From Zasmidium citrigriseum (Eukaryota > Ascomycota > Dothideomycetes > Mycosphaerellales > Mycosphaerellaceae), in assembly GCA_002786025.1 (NCBI GenBank), contig NHNW01000016.1:1-64000 (forward strand): a DNA stretch of 64,000 bases. The letters run 5' to 3'. Below, one piece after another: positions 46,801 to 55,459 of the stretch (its first letter is position 1; each line of letters opens with the position of its first letter). The position numbers and the translations under genes were made by a program. The notes under the pieces were generated by a model that saw nothing but the letters and a program-made list of their open reading frames with translations, made no database searches and had not been told where the DNA came from.

Positions 46801-47927
46801 AACACGAAAATAGGGAACAATGGAAGAAGTGGGCTCGTAAATCGAAGGACAGGGGCGTTACCTGGCCGCCAGAAGCAAACGACATAGATGAGACCATCAA
46901 CAATGCAACCGGATTCTCCGTCTCGCACTGGTCTGGCTTCGCGAAGTCTTTCACTGGTCTTGCCAAGGAGCAGAACTGGGGACTGTTGTCCAGTGTTCCT
47001 GAAAATGTGCAAGTTGAGAATGCGGAGAAGATGTCGTTCAAAGAAGCGATGCGTAGGATTGTGCTGAAGTGGGAGAAGGAGTGTACGATTTGGAGGAGTG
47101 GCGAGGACGATATGTTTGAGGAGAGTGAGCATGAGAGTGAGAGTGAGGAGGAGGAGCCTCCTGCGGCGGCAGCGCCAAGGAATAGCAGTGGGAATAGCGA
47201 TCCTGATGCTTATGCCAAAGCCAATGCTGCGAGTGGTTCTGGGGCAAATGGTGGTGCATCGGCGAAGAACCAGGCTGCCGGAGGGGGCAATGCCGCTGGA
47301 GGAGGGAGAAAGCAGCCTGTTTGCAAGTTCTTTCAGAAGTCGGGCAAATGTAAGAATGGGGCTAACTGCCAGTTTGCGCATGACACCGGCGGGGCCAAGA
47401 AGAGCAATAAGAAGAAGGGCAAGAGCAATGGCGAAGAGGAGGATGATGAAAAGGAGGTTGGTGAGGAAGAGCAGACCACCGGGGAAGGACAGAATGGCGA
47501 GGGGGTTGGCGGCGAGCAGGATGGAGGCGAGGAGAACGTTGCGCAAGACAATGCCGGTGAAGAGCAGCCGCGTCCGAAGAAAGCCAGAACAGAACCGAAG
47601 GCTGGAACTGGTGCAAAGTCCAGAGGCAAAAGCGGCGAGGTAAACGCAAGCGCCTCTTCTAAGAAATGCGGCAAGGAGTCAACGAAGCCTGCGACCAAAC
47701 CGGAGAAGAGCAATCAAGGCGGTGGGAAGAAGACTGGCAAGGGCGAGAAGAAGTCAGATGGGGCCGTCAAGAATACTCAGCAGAAGCACAAGGATGGCGC
47801 GGCTCCAGCGAAGCAGGAGAAGAAGCAGCCTTCGGAGAAGAAGCAAGACTCTCAGGCCCATACAGCGGCGCCTCAGCCGAAGCAGAAGCATTCGCCCAAG
47901 ATCAATGAGGACGAGGAGGATTTGTAG
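43821..47927 (+). CDS. Gene A: membrane protein with Cys-peptidase-like region and CCCH finger
   Basis: Two exons, 43821-43958 and 44007-47927, giving 1352 residues. I do not recognise the whole protein. Hydrophobic helices lie near residues 31-57 and 74-110 (LQYFFLLAALTYVAIALLL), with a third near 272-292 (ILQVICMLIAVMCMAGL). Between them and after them are acidic and Pro/Ser-rich segments and long helical regions. Near residue 832 the segment ENYLCGPHALINSL looks like the nucleophile helix of a papain-fold peptidase or deubiquitinase; SHWSGF at His1020 could be its partner. A CCCH zinc finger with C-x8-C-x5-C-x3-H spacing lies at about 1152-1171 (CKFFQKSGKC then CQFAH), the kind that usually binds RNA. 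The last 180 residues are Lys/Glu/Gly-rich and probably disordered. Peptidase activity is a guess from the local motif only. Confidence 0.75.
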
Positions 47928-48647
47928 GAAGTCAGAGCCTCCCTTCGGTTTGGCAGTATCTCAGCGCTGCTGCGAGCGACTGGACCATCCTTGCTGGAAA
48001 CAGACTACGCTACCTTGAAGTACTTGAGCAGAGAAGGAGGAGATCGTGACGGAAAAGATACGAGAGTGTTGGCATGGTCTTCAATGTTTCCTCCACTTAA
48101 TCAATGCATTTTCCTTATTCGGTACATTGAAAATCTCCTTACCTCTACTTGTCCTGTTCCTGTCTTCATTCGAATTCCGCCTTTGCACGTTGCTTCAGTA
48201 TGTCTCGGGTACTGACGCTCTGTCTCTCTCAATTGGGCGCAATGAGATGGCGGCTGAGTTCTTAACAATGAGGTCTAATTAAGACTCAGTAGAACAAAGG
48301 AATGTTCAGTAATGTTCTTTCAGGTCATCTGGATGAAAGAGCTCAGCGTCGCTTGCCACACCGACTCCCGCATTTTCCAGCCTATACCAACCATTTCGCT
48401 AGCTAATCCGTATACTCCACCGAGCTGGTCTCGAGAATCTCGAAACACTCCCGAAAGCATTGCATTCGAGCGTTTGTAGCGAGTAAGTGGTGAAAGTGCA
48501 GGGGTGTGCGCCCACAGCTGATAACATTCACTCGCAGCTTCCTAATCTGTCCCGGACTTTCCCCGACGTGTGACTCGCGCGGCCCGGCGTCGCGAATCTT
48601 CCCTCCCGACGCACTTCTTGTTTTCTGAGCTTCCTTGTTTGCGACCA
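47928..48647. other. Intergenic spacer
   Basis: 720 bp between gene A and the repeat-bearing leader of gene B. No supported gene. Confidence 0.4.
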
Positions 48648-48799
48648 GCGACTGCACCAGCGACTGCACCAGCACGCACATCAGCACCAGTACCAGCACA
48701 GTCGCCCTCGTATTGCAGCGAACACATTACAGTCGCTTTCCCACAGTCGCACGCCTGCAGTCGCTTTCCCACAATCGCACGTCCGCAGTCGCACGCCCG
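48648..48799 (+). repeat. CAGTCGC-rich tandem repeats in the leader of gene B
   Basis: The 12-mer GCGACTGCACCA occurs twice in tandem at 48648 and 48660. A 28-bp unit beginning CAGTCGCTTTCCCACA occurs at 48730-48757 and 48758-48785, followed by a truncated unit to 48799, only 11 bp before the start codon of gene B. GCGACTGCA upstream and TGCAGTCGC downstream are inverted complements, so the leader could fold on itself. Confidence 0.8.
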
Positions 48800-48810
48800 C
48801 ACTCGCAACC

Positions 48811-51800
48811 ATGATCGCCCCAGTCGACGTCTTCTGCGTCCTCTGCTGGGCTTTCGCCATCATGTCCTTCGCCAACTCGGACGCCCGCGCCTACCCCGCC
48901 ATCATGACAGTGGCCTTCATCTGCAGTCTCTTCGCCATCACCGCCTCGCCTCTTGTCGTCTCCCGCTTGGCTGACTGGATATCCGCCCTCTCCTCAGAGC
49001 TGACCGACATGTGCCTCGACATACTCCTGGCCACGCCTCGCTTCGCCACCCGTCTCGCCTCACTCGCCTTCGCCACCGCCATCAGTTCGGCCGTCACCTG
49101 CCTCGAGCTTCTGGAAATCGATCTCGACAATCTGGTCACTGTCGTCAGTTTCACGGCAGTCACGTGCGTCGCGCTCTTCTTCATCACATGCTGGGTTCTT
49201 CTTGGCGTAGAGCCGCTAGTCCTGATTGGGCAGCCTTGCGTGAATGTTTTGAAGATGGCTTGGAGGATCGGACAAGTTGAATTTGAGAGATATGTGGGGA
49301 GAGTAGAAGCACCTGGAGAGCAAGTGCAGCCTGGTTCTCCTGCCTCGCCTGCCTCGCCTGCACCACCTGGTTCGTTTCCTTCGGATGCTCCGCCCGCATC
49401 ACCTGTTGTCAACGTGGAAGAAGCTCCCGCCGCCGAAGAGGCTCCTACCCAAGAAGAGACTCCAATCGAAGCGCAGGTGAAGCCCAAGCAGGTCGAGTCC
49501 CTCAGCCCTCCGGTCTCTGGCTACAAGAGCTGGTCTGGGTATCCCGACCTCTCCTCCGAGCGCCCGGTGAAGAAGCCCGGAAACGCTCTGAGGAGAGACC
49601 TCTCCTACCGTAACCAGCTGACTCCTCTTTTTGCCGACCCTGACGTGGACTCCCTCACGGAGAAGCTTGGCGCTTTGTCGATGAAGGGTAACCCCGCCTC
49701 TGCGCCTTCGCCGGTTGAGACCTCGCACGTTGCTCCGCCTCGGCCGCAGAGAAAGGTCCCTCCTCGCCCATCGATCCGGAAGGTTGTGAAGCATGTTCGC
49801 TTCTCCACGGCTCCGCCAGAGGTGTGGTATTATTCTTCAGAGGAAAGCACTTGGCCCGAGGAGGATTCGATCGTGCAGGCCGATTCTGGTGTGGTCCCAG
49901 CCTCACCTCCAGCCAGCGAGCCAGCGCCTAAGTTAGAAGGCCAGCAGGAGCACGAGCCAGAGGTGAAGGGGCACAACTCCCCTCTGGGAGAGGTGGAAGA
50001 CTCGCACGACAGCGTAGTCGATCCCACCGGATCTTCAGACGATGAGGTGACCAGCTCTGTGCCCGTTGGTACGGTCGCTGAGCCACCCGAGGAGATAGCG
50101 CTCGATGGGAGCCCAGACACCACGGAGAAGGAGGCCATTACCACGCCCGAGCTGCCGCCAGTCGAGGCTCCACCAAGTGAAGAATTCCCTGCTCCCGACG
50201 TCACCATCTCCGTTCCTCCTACGACCCCTCAGCCTCCGATCGTCGTCGTCGGTACCCCGGTCCCTGGCGTTGTGGCGGAGAATGAGCAGCCCTCACTCGT
50301 GAGCACGTTCTCTCCGCCCGCTGACTTCACGGCTGTTCAGCAAGAATCGCCCCGGCGAGATGTTGTTCAGCCTGCCGCGAAGCCAGCCGCCAGCTTCGAG
50401 TCCGGAGTCATGGAGGATGTGCAGGGGCATGTCACCTCGCCGAGTGACGACCGGGAGACTGGTGTGGTGCTGAGTGGCGAGATGGACGTGGACAAGGAAG
50501 ATCCTCCCGTCGGCGCCCGTGAGTCCGAAGCTGAGGAGATGGAGACCGAGCAGAGCGGTCCCATCATCACAATGACTGTGGACCAGGACGTTGAGATGGA
50601 GGAAATCTCCACTCAAGATGCTCCGCAGACCACGGCGCAAGAACCGTCCTCACAGGACGTTGATATGGAGGAGTCGCCAGCTCTTGTTCAGCAGGCTGTC
50701 CAAGATCTCGTTGCGAGTGAGACGACTGCGCAGCCTGAGTCCGACGATCCCAAGAGACCGTCACTTCGGCGCCGACCAGGGGTTACTCCACAGCCTCCTG
50801 CCCAGCAGAGCGTCAAGCCGCCCGTCCGTGAAACCAAGTTCGAGGACTCATTCAAGAGAGGAGCTCTAGCACCCTCTTTCACGATCGACATCCAGCCCAG
50901 CAGGAAGCTGCCCAGCACGAGGACGGCAAAGTACTCCCAGTCCCACCTGCTTTCGGCCTTTCGACAAGGCACGCCGATATTCGCCAAGGCCATTGGTATA
51001 GAGAGTCCGCCACGGAAGCTGACATATGCCGAGCGTAAGAGAATGGACGAATCTACCGCGGCTCTCAACGAAAACGGCAAGAGACCTCTCCCGGACGACT
51101 CCGATGTCGAAATTAGAGATACGAGACACGGCGAAAAGGAGACCAAGATACAGAACCTCGTTATTGCGAATAACGACTCTGCCTTCGATGGACGAAAGGG
51201 GATCATGGCAAAGACTCGAGTTACGATGCCAAATTGGGCGACGACATTCGACCTGTACGGACGACCACAGACCGACCCTTTGAGCATGATTCCGAGTCCC
51301 GTCAATGGCCCACTGTACTATGTTGGCAGTAGGGAAGTCCAGCCTCTCATCCTCGAGTGGCTGAACAGGTCTGGTGCTGAGCTTGCCTGGCTCTTCACCA
51401 ACGACCACAGACCGACCATGGGTACATGCCTTACAGTGTCCCGGCTGATCGCCATCCACGAGCGACTCCGACAAATCGTTCGCTACGGCATCTGGCATGA
51501 CCAGCGCGGTGGATACAAGCAGTTCAAGGGCGACAAAATTACGGACGTCAAGTGGGCGAAAACGTACAGTCTGGCTGCCAAAGAACTGCTCAAGACCTGC
51601 ATTGCAGCCAACAAGGATTTGGAGAAGTGGAACAAGACAAACCCGGACGAGCAGATCCAGAACGGTGGTCTGATGGCGGACATCTGCGCTTGCATTGAGA
51701 CGATTGAGACGGCAGGACGTCAGCCGCTCGTCTATCCCATTCCTCCACCCCAAGCAGGACCCGCGCATCCACCTGGACCCCTTGGACCTCCTGGGCCGCC

Positions 51801-52410
51801 TGGGGCTCCTCCTCCTGGGCCACCTGGGCCACCCGGACCGCCACAGCACCAACACCCTCCGAAGTCGCAACACCCTCTGCAGCCGCAACAACCACCGCAG
51901 CAGCCACCACAGAATGGTTCAAACACAACAGCGGCCATGGCACCGTCCGCTCCTCGTAAGACGACAAATTGGCCACCCACTCGGCCTCAACAAGCACAAC
52001 TCCCGGCAGCAAATGGCGCAACAACCGCCTGCGGCACCACACCACAGCAGGCATCAAGCCAGCCCAGCATCCCGAGAGGACCTCGGACGCAAGGAGTGAG
52101 CCGGCCACGAAAGCTGAAGAGCGCCGCTGAGAAGAACACAATGGACATGGAGCTCGACACCGACTGGAACTTGCTCCGGAACGATTACTTCGACCATATT
52201 CGACAGAACGATGCTCGTCGAGCGGAAATCTGGATATACGAGGCAGAGTTGAATGAGTGGGAGGAGGATGACAGAAACTTGTGGGAGGACCACGCCAAGC
52301 AACACAACAAGAAGAACGAGAACTCACGCCGGAAGGGCTTGATTGAGCGGGAGATTGCCCGTTTGAAGGGGGAGCTGTTCAAGCCAGGAGACTTACAAAT
52401 GATGGATTGA
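48811..52410 (+). CDS. Gene B: multi-helix membrane protein with domains X and Y
   Basis: Intronless, 1199 residues, ATG at 48811. I do not recognise a named family. Residues 1-145 hold about four hydrophobic helices (VFCVLCWAFAIMSFA, AIMTVAFICSLFAI, VVSFTAVTCVALFFITCWVLL). Residues about 165-740 are Pro/Glu/Ser-rich and presumably disordered. Residues about 841-975 (VQPLILEWLNRSGAELAWLF, RLRQIVRYGIWHD, YSLAAKELLKTCIAANKDLEKWN) form domain X, shared with gene C. A collagen-like Gly-Pro-Pro stretch and a Gln/Pro-rich stretch follow, then C-terminal domain Y (about 1111-1199, MELDTDWNLL and EREIARLKGELF), also shared with gene C. The membrane helices suggest an anchored scaffold. Three hairpin-bearing tandem units follow the stop codon. 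Confidence 0.78.
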   Translation: MIAPVDVFCVLCWAFAIMSFANSDARAYPAIMTVAFICSLFAITASPLVVSRLADWISALSSELTDMCLDILLATPRFATRLASLAFATAISSAVTCLELLEIDLDNLVTVVSFTAVTCVALFFITCWVLLGVEPLVLIGQPCVNVLKMAWRIGQVEFERYVGRVEAPGEQVQPGSPASPASPAPPGSFPSDAPPASPVVNVEEAPAAEEAPTQEETPIEAQVKPKQVESLSPPVSGYKSWSGYPDLSSERPVKKPGNALRRDLSYRNQLTPLFADPDVDSLTEKLGALSMKGNPASAPSPVETSHVAPPRPQRKVPPRPSIRKVVKHVRFSTAPPEVWYYSSEESTWPEEDSIVQADSGVVPASPPASEPAPKLEGQQEHEPEVKGHNSPLGEVEDSHDSVVDPTGSSDDEVTSSVPVGTVAEPPEEIALDGSPDTTEKEAITTPELPPVEAPPSEEFPAPDVTISVPPTTPQPPIVVVGTPVPGVVAENEQPSLVSTFSPPADFTAVQQESPRRDVVQPAAKPAASFESGVMEDVQGHVTSPSDDRETGVVLSGEMDVDKEDPPVGARESEAEEMETEQSGPIITMTVDQDVEMEEISTQDAPQTTAQEPSSQDVDMEESPALVQQAVQDLVASETTAQPESDDPKRPSLRRRPGVTPQPPAQQSVKPPVRETKFEDSFKRGALAPSFTIDIQPSRKLPSTRTAKYSQSHLLSAFRQGTPIFAKAIGIESPPRKLTYAERKRMDESTAALNENGKRPLPDDSDVEIRDTRHGEKETKIQNLVIANNDSAFDGRKGIMAKTRVTMPNWATTFDLYGRPQTDPLSMIPSPVNGPLYYVGSREVQPLILEWLNRSGAELAWLFTNDHRPTMGTCLTVSRLIAIHERLRQIVRYGIWHDQRGGYKQFKGDKITDVKWAKTYSLAAKELLKTCIAANKDLEKWNKTNPDEQIQNGGLMADICACIETIETAGRQPLVYPIPPPQAGPAHPPGPLGPPGPPGAPPPGPPGPPGPPQHQHPPKSQHPLQPQQPPQQPPQNGSNTTAAMAPSAPRKTTNWPPTRPQQAQLPAANGATTACGTTPQQASSQPSIPRGPRTQGVSRPRKLKSAAEKNTMDMELDTDWNLLRNDYFDHIRQNDARRAEIWIYEAELNEWEEDDRNLWEDHAKQHNKKNENSRRKGLIEREIARLKGELFKPGDLQMMD

Positions 52411-52735
52411 AGAAACGATGTTTGAAGTCAGATCGAACGCAGGTGCTCATTGCCGTCAATAGGCAACAGGGCCGGCGTTCGGCTTGATATGCAAAGCAGC
52501 AAATGCAGTCATGAAGGTGGATTGAGGAGAGAATGGGGAGAGTCAGTTCAAACGGAAGACCTTGTTGTGAACAACAGACAACAGGCTAGTGTTGGGTCTT
52601 GAGTGTCGAAAGCTGAAAGCATAGCCAATGGCGCATGGAGGGAAGGATGACGAAACTTGAAATTCGGGTCAAACGCAGGAGCTCATTGTCAACCGACAAC
52701 AGGGCCGGCGTTTTGATCTCAGCTACTGGAGCATG
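52411..52735 (+). repeat. Three tandem ~118-bp units, each with a covarying hairpin
   Basis: Immediately after the stop codon of gene B, related segments begin about every 118 bp. Their cores are at 52436-52479, 52551-52593 and 52672-52712. Cores 1 and 3 have an outer stem AACGC/GCGTT and end in CAACAGGGCCGGCGTT. The inner stem is TTGCC/GGCAA in core 1, TTGTT/AACAA in core 2 and TTGTC/GACAA in core 3: both arms change together. Core 2 has a weaker outer stem (AACG with TGTT). The paired changes favour selection on RNA structure in the 3' UTR of gene B, but three copies are few. Confidence 0.7.
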
Positions 52736-53375
52736 GAGCTTCGGCAGACTGGACGAATGATGAAGTAGTCATGATGGAGATGCGGCTTTTGTTTTTGTTT
52801 GATTGACAGTGCAATGTGTGGGAAGCGAAACCCGGAAACGGGAAAGAAATGTTAGCGAACGATGCGGATACGCAATACTTGTAAGGAAACTAAACACCCT
52901 GGCTCCGGTTTCATTCCCTTCCTTCCATAGGAGAATTCGTTTATGAGATTGTCTTATCTGCACTGCCTCAATTGTTTCACTCACACTGAGCTTCTTATTA
53001 GAGGCTCTCTCGCTTGTAGAGGTCTGAGAATCAACGATGTTCTCTTCAAAGTATAACGAATGTTACGAAACTGCTTGGAGCCCCTATAAGTAATGTGTTC
53101 TGCCTGCGAGAAGCCGCTTCCTGCTGGCATGTGATCGCCAAGCCAAGTCACGTGGTGTGACGCCGGGGGAAGTGTCGAGCGGGCATGTAACGAGCGGACG
53201 ACGCTCGACACCCGTCTACACCTAATAACACCAAGCATCGTTCTCTTCTTATAGCCACCGCTCTTTGCGTGCTTCCGATCTTCAGACTTCGCAACTTCTA
53301 CGACACCGTCATCACCGCCAGCGCTGCCACAACATCCGCATCACACGGTACCAACACTCGACTACAAACATCAAC
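52736..53375. other. Intergenic spacer
   Basis: 640 bp holding the end of the gene B 3' region and the promoter and 5' UTR of gene C. No supported gene. The frame of gene C is open back to a TTG at 53265, but no ATG precedes 53376 in that frame. Confidence 0.4.
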
Positions 53376-54860
53376 ATGGCAGATCTCAAGGCCATCATTG
53401 AGGCTTGCAAGCCCGAGGCCACCCCGGTCGCTTGCCAAATGTGCGGCAAGCCTGCCAATCACAGCCTGTTGCTCAAGCTGTGTCAGGATTGCGGTGCTAC
53501 GACCAAGGATAAGACGAAGCGTGAGGGCGAGATCTTTGAAGACGTATATGAGTCTGAGAAAGCTGTTGCGCCTTCTCAAACAGACACTGCTGCTCTCGAG
53601 GATTCACTGCACGTAGACATCAAGAAGCTGGACCGCCCCAAGGATGAGTCCGGCTTTGATGGCGAAGGCAAGAGCATGCGACAGTCCTCTGTATCCGCAC
53701 CACTCAGCATGCTCCCCAGCGCTGTCAACTACCCGCTCGAAGACTGCGTCGACCAGACTGAAGCCGAGGTTCTCATCCAGTCATGGCTCAACAAGTCACT
53801 CCACCAGCTCCAGATCCTCCTCACCAAGCAAGGCAGCTTCATCGGACCGGAACTTGTCGTCTACCTCGTCCCCATCATCGAGTGTCGTCTCCAGCAGATC
53901 GTGGAATACGGCATCCAAGAAGGTCGCTGGCGTGGTGAGAAGGTCTCCGAGCATAAGATACGCTCGTATCGTCTCATCGCCGGGCAGTTCTCGAGCAAGT
54001 GCCACGAGCTCCAAAGCAAGATCAAGGAGTGGAATGCGAAGGAGACAGACCGCAAGATCGCATTTGGGGATTCCGAAGATCCCATTGCCAAAATCAAAGA
54101 GCTGAGCAAGAAGATCGCTGATGCAGCTCGCCCTTTGCCAGTACCACAGCCGTCGAAGAGACTGGTTCCTATCAAGCCGAAGGCAAAGGCAGAAGCGGCA
54201 GACACTCCGTCGCTCAGCGAGGCTGCCCCTGCCAAAAGCATCCCTCAAGCCACCAAAGCAAGCAACAAGGCCTCTGCTGACAACGCCGCACTCACCTCAT
54301 TGCTCGAGGATCTCTCTGTGGCAGACTCGAAGAAGACTGTTCAGGTCAAACTGAAGCCAAATGTGTTGCTCGCCTTGCCCACCGATTCTTCGACAACCAA
54401 GACGGATGCTCAAGCAGTAGGCAGCTCTATCGACCACAGCTTTATGCCAGGTTTTGCATCTTCTGGTACAGCTATCCACGATCCGCCGAGTAAGAAGCCG
54501 GAACCATCTCATCATGTTCAAGCGAGGAGTACGACGACCACCGCTGCATCAAGCTCCCCAACAGCTCGAACACTCATCTCATCCCCTGAGCCAAAGAACG
54601 ACAGCGAGGCTTTGGACGACCCATTCCCATTGCCTGGGCTGGGTGAGGATGAGCGTGAGGATCTGAAGACGGAGCTGGATCTCGAGTGGGAGTTCCGAGA
54701 CGGTGGCTTTCCGGACTGGAAGAAGGAGGACCCCCTCCGCATGGAGAAGATCCGCCGTGAGAAGCAGCTGGAAGAAACCCCTCTTATCTATCTGCGCAAG
54801 CGTGCCTGGATTGCCGCGAAGATCGAGGAGTTGGACGAGATGCTCTGGGAGGGACGCTAG
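53376..54860 (+). CDS. Gene C: soluble relative of gene B with N-terminal zinc ribbon
   Basis: Intronless, 494 residues; the first in-frame ATG is 53376 (MADLKAIIEAC). The N-terminus has two CxxC pairs, CQMCGKPANHSLLLKLCQDC at residues about 19-38, likely a small zinc ribbon. Domain X lies at about 128-260 (EAEVLIQSWLNKSLHQLQIL, CRLQQIVEYGIQEGRW, IKEWNAKETDRKI) and aligns with residues 841-975 of gene B. A low-complexity Ser/Lys/Thr linker follows. Domain Y closes the protein at about 430-494 (TELDLEWEFR, RKRAWIAAKIEELDEMLW) and aligns with the C-terminus of gene B. There is no membrane segment. The shared X-then-Y order shows the two neighbours are diverged paralogues; function is unknown. 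Confidence 0.78.
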   Translation: MADLKAIIEACKPEATPVACQMCGKPANHSLLLKLCQDCGATTKDKTKREGEIFEDVYESEKAVAPSQTDTAALEDSLHVDIKKLDRPKDESGFDGEGKSMRQSSVSAPLSMLPSAVNYPLEDCVDQTEAEVLIQSWLNKSLHQLQILLTKQGSFIGPELVVYLVPIIECRLQQIVEYGIQEGRWRGEKVSEHKIRSYRLIAGQFSSKCHELQSKIKEWNAKETDRKIAFGDSEDPIAKIKELSKKIADAARPLPVPQPSKRLVPIKPKAKAEAADTPSLSEAAPAKSIPQATKASNKASADNAALTSLLEDLSVADSKKTVQVKLKPNVLLALPTDSSTTKTDAQAVGSSIDHSFMPGFASSGTAIHDPPSKKPEPSHHVQARSTTTTAASSSPTARTLISSPEPKNDSEALDDPFPLPGLGEDEREDLKTELDLEWEFRDGGFPDWKKEDPLRMEKIRREKQLEETPLIYLRKRAWIAAKIEELDEMLWEGR

Positions 54861-55459
54861 GTTTTTGCGGATTTAGTTATGGGTTCGAGTGGGGAAGAAA
54901 GCATCAGGGTTGCTACGAAACGCTGCTTTGGTAATCTTGTGCTGAAAGGAAGGACAGAATGTGTAGTCAGAGACTTGCTATGATGAGGCAATTCATGAAA
55001 TGATATGCTCTTGTTCAGCGTGATGAGCACATTACGGATGTTGAGCTCAATACTATACGATCAGTGACCAGAAAAAGGCTGCTACTCAAGACTGAGACGG
55101 GGAAAGAAGGTAAAGTAGTCGGTCAAAGAACGTTTCATTGTGCAGATTAGAAGCTTTGGATGTATCTCTGGCGTATCCGCCACGAGAGCTCTCCATAAAC
55201 ACTATCGTCTCGGTCGCTCCTGCCATGATGGTTTCCCATCTTCATCTAATGCCTATGCTTGTGTGCATCTGCAAGTATCCTTGCTTCTTGCCACAACCTC
55301 GTTTCCAACATCTCATACACTTATGCTTTCTGCAATGATGACCTTCCTTGCACTGTTATTCTCTCGTATATCAAATGGAATCCGTACTCTTGGTTCTTGT
55401 GTCCTTCAAACGTCCTTTCTCATCCTTCCTGTCATGTATTCTGCCGTCTTGCAGTCGCT
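54861..55459. other. Convergent intergenic region
   Basis: 599 bp between the 3' ends of genes C and D. Nothing supported; no hairpin family like those after genes B and E was seen. Confidence 0.4.

Noticed and set aside
46578..47546. 322-codon minus-strand frame opposite gene A
   Set aside because: Leu/Arg/Ser-rich shadow of the acidic and Lys-rich coding sequence on the plus strand.
53265..53375. Upstream extension of gene C to 53265
   Set aside because: It would need a TTG start; the first ATG in frame is 53376.
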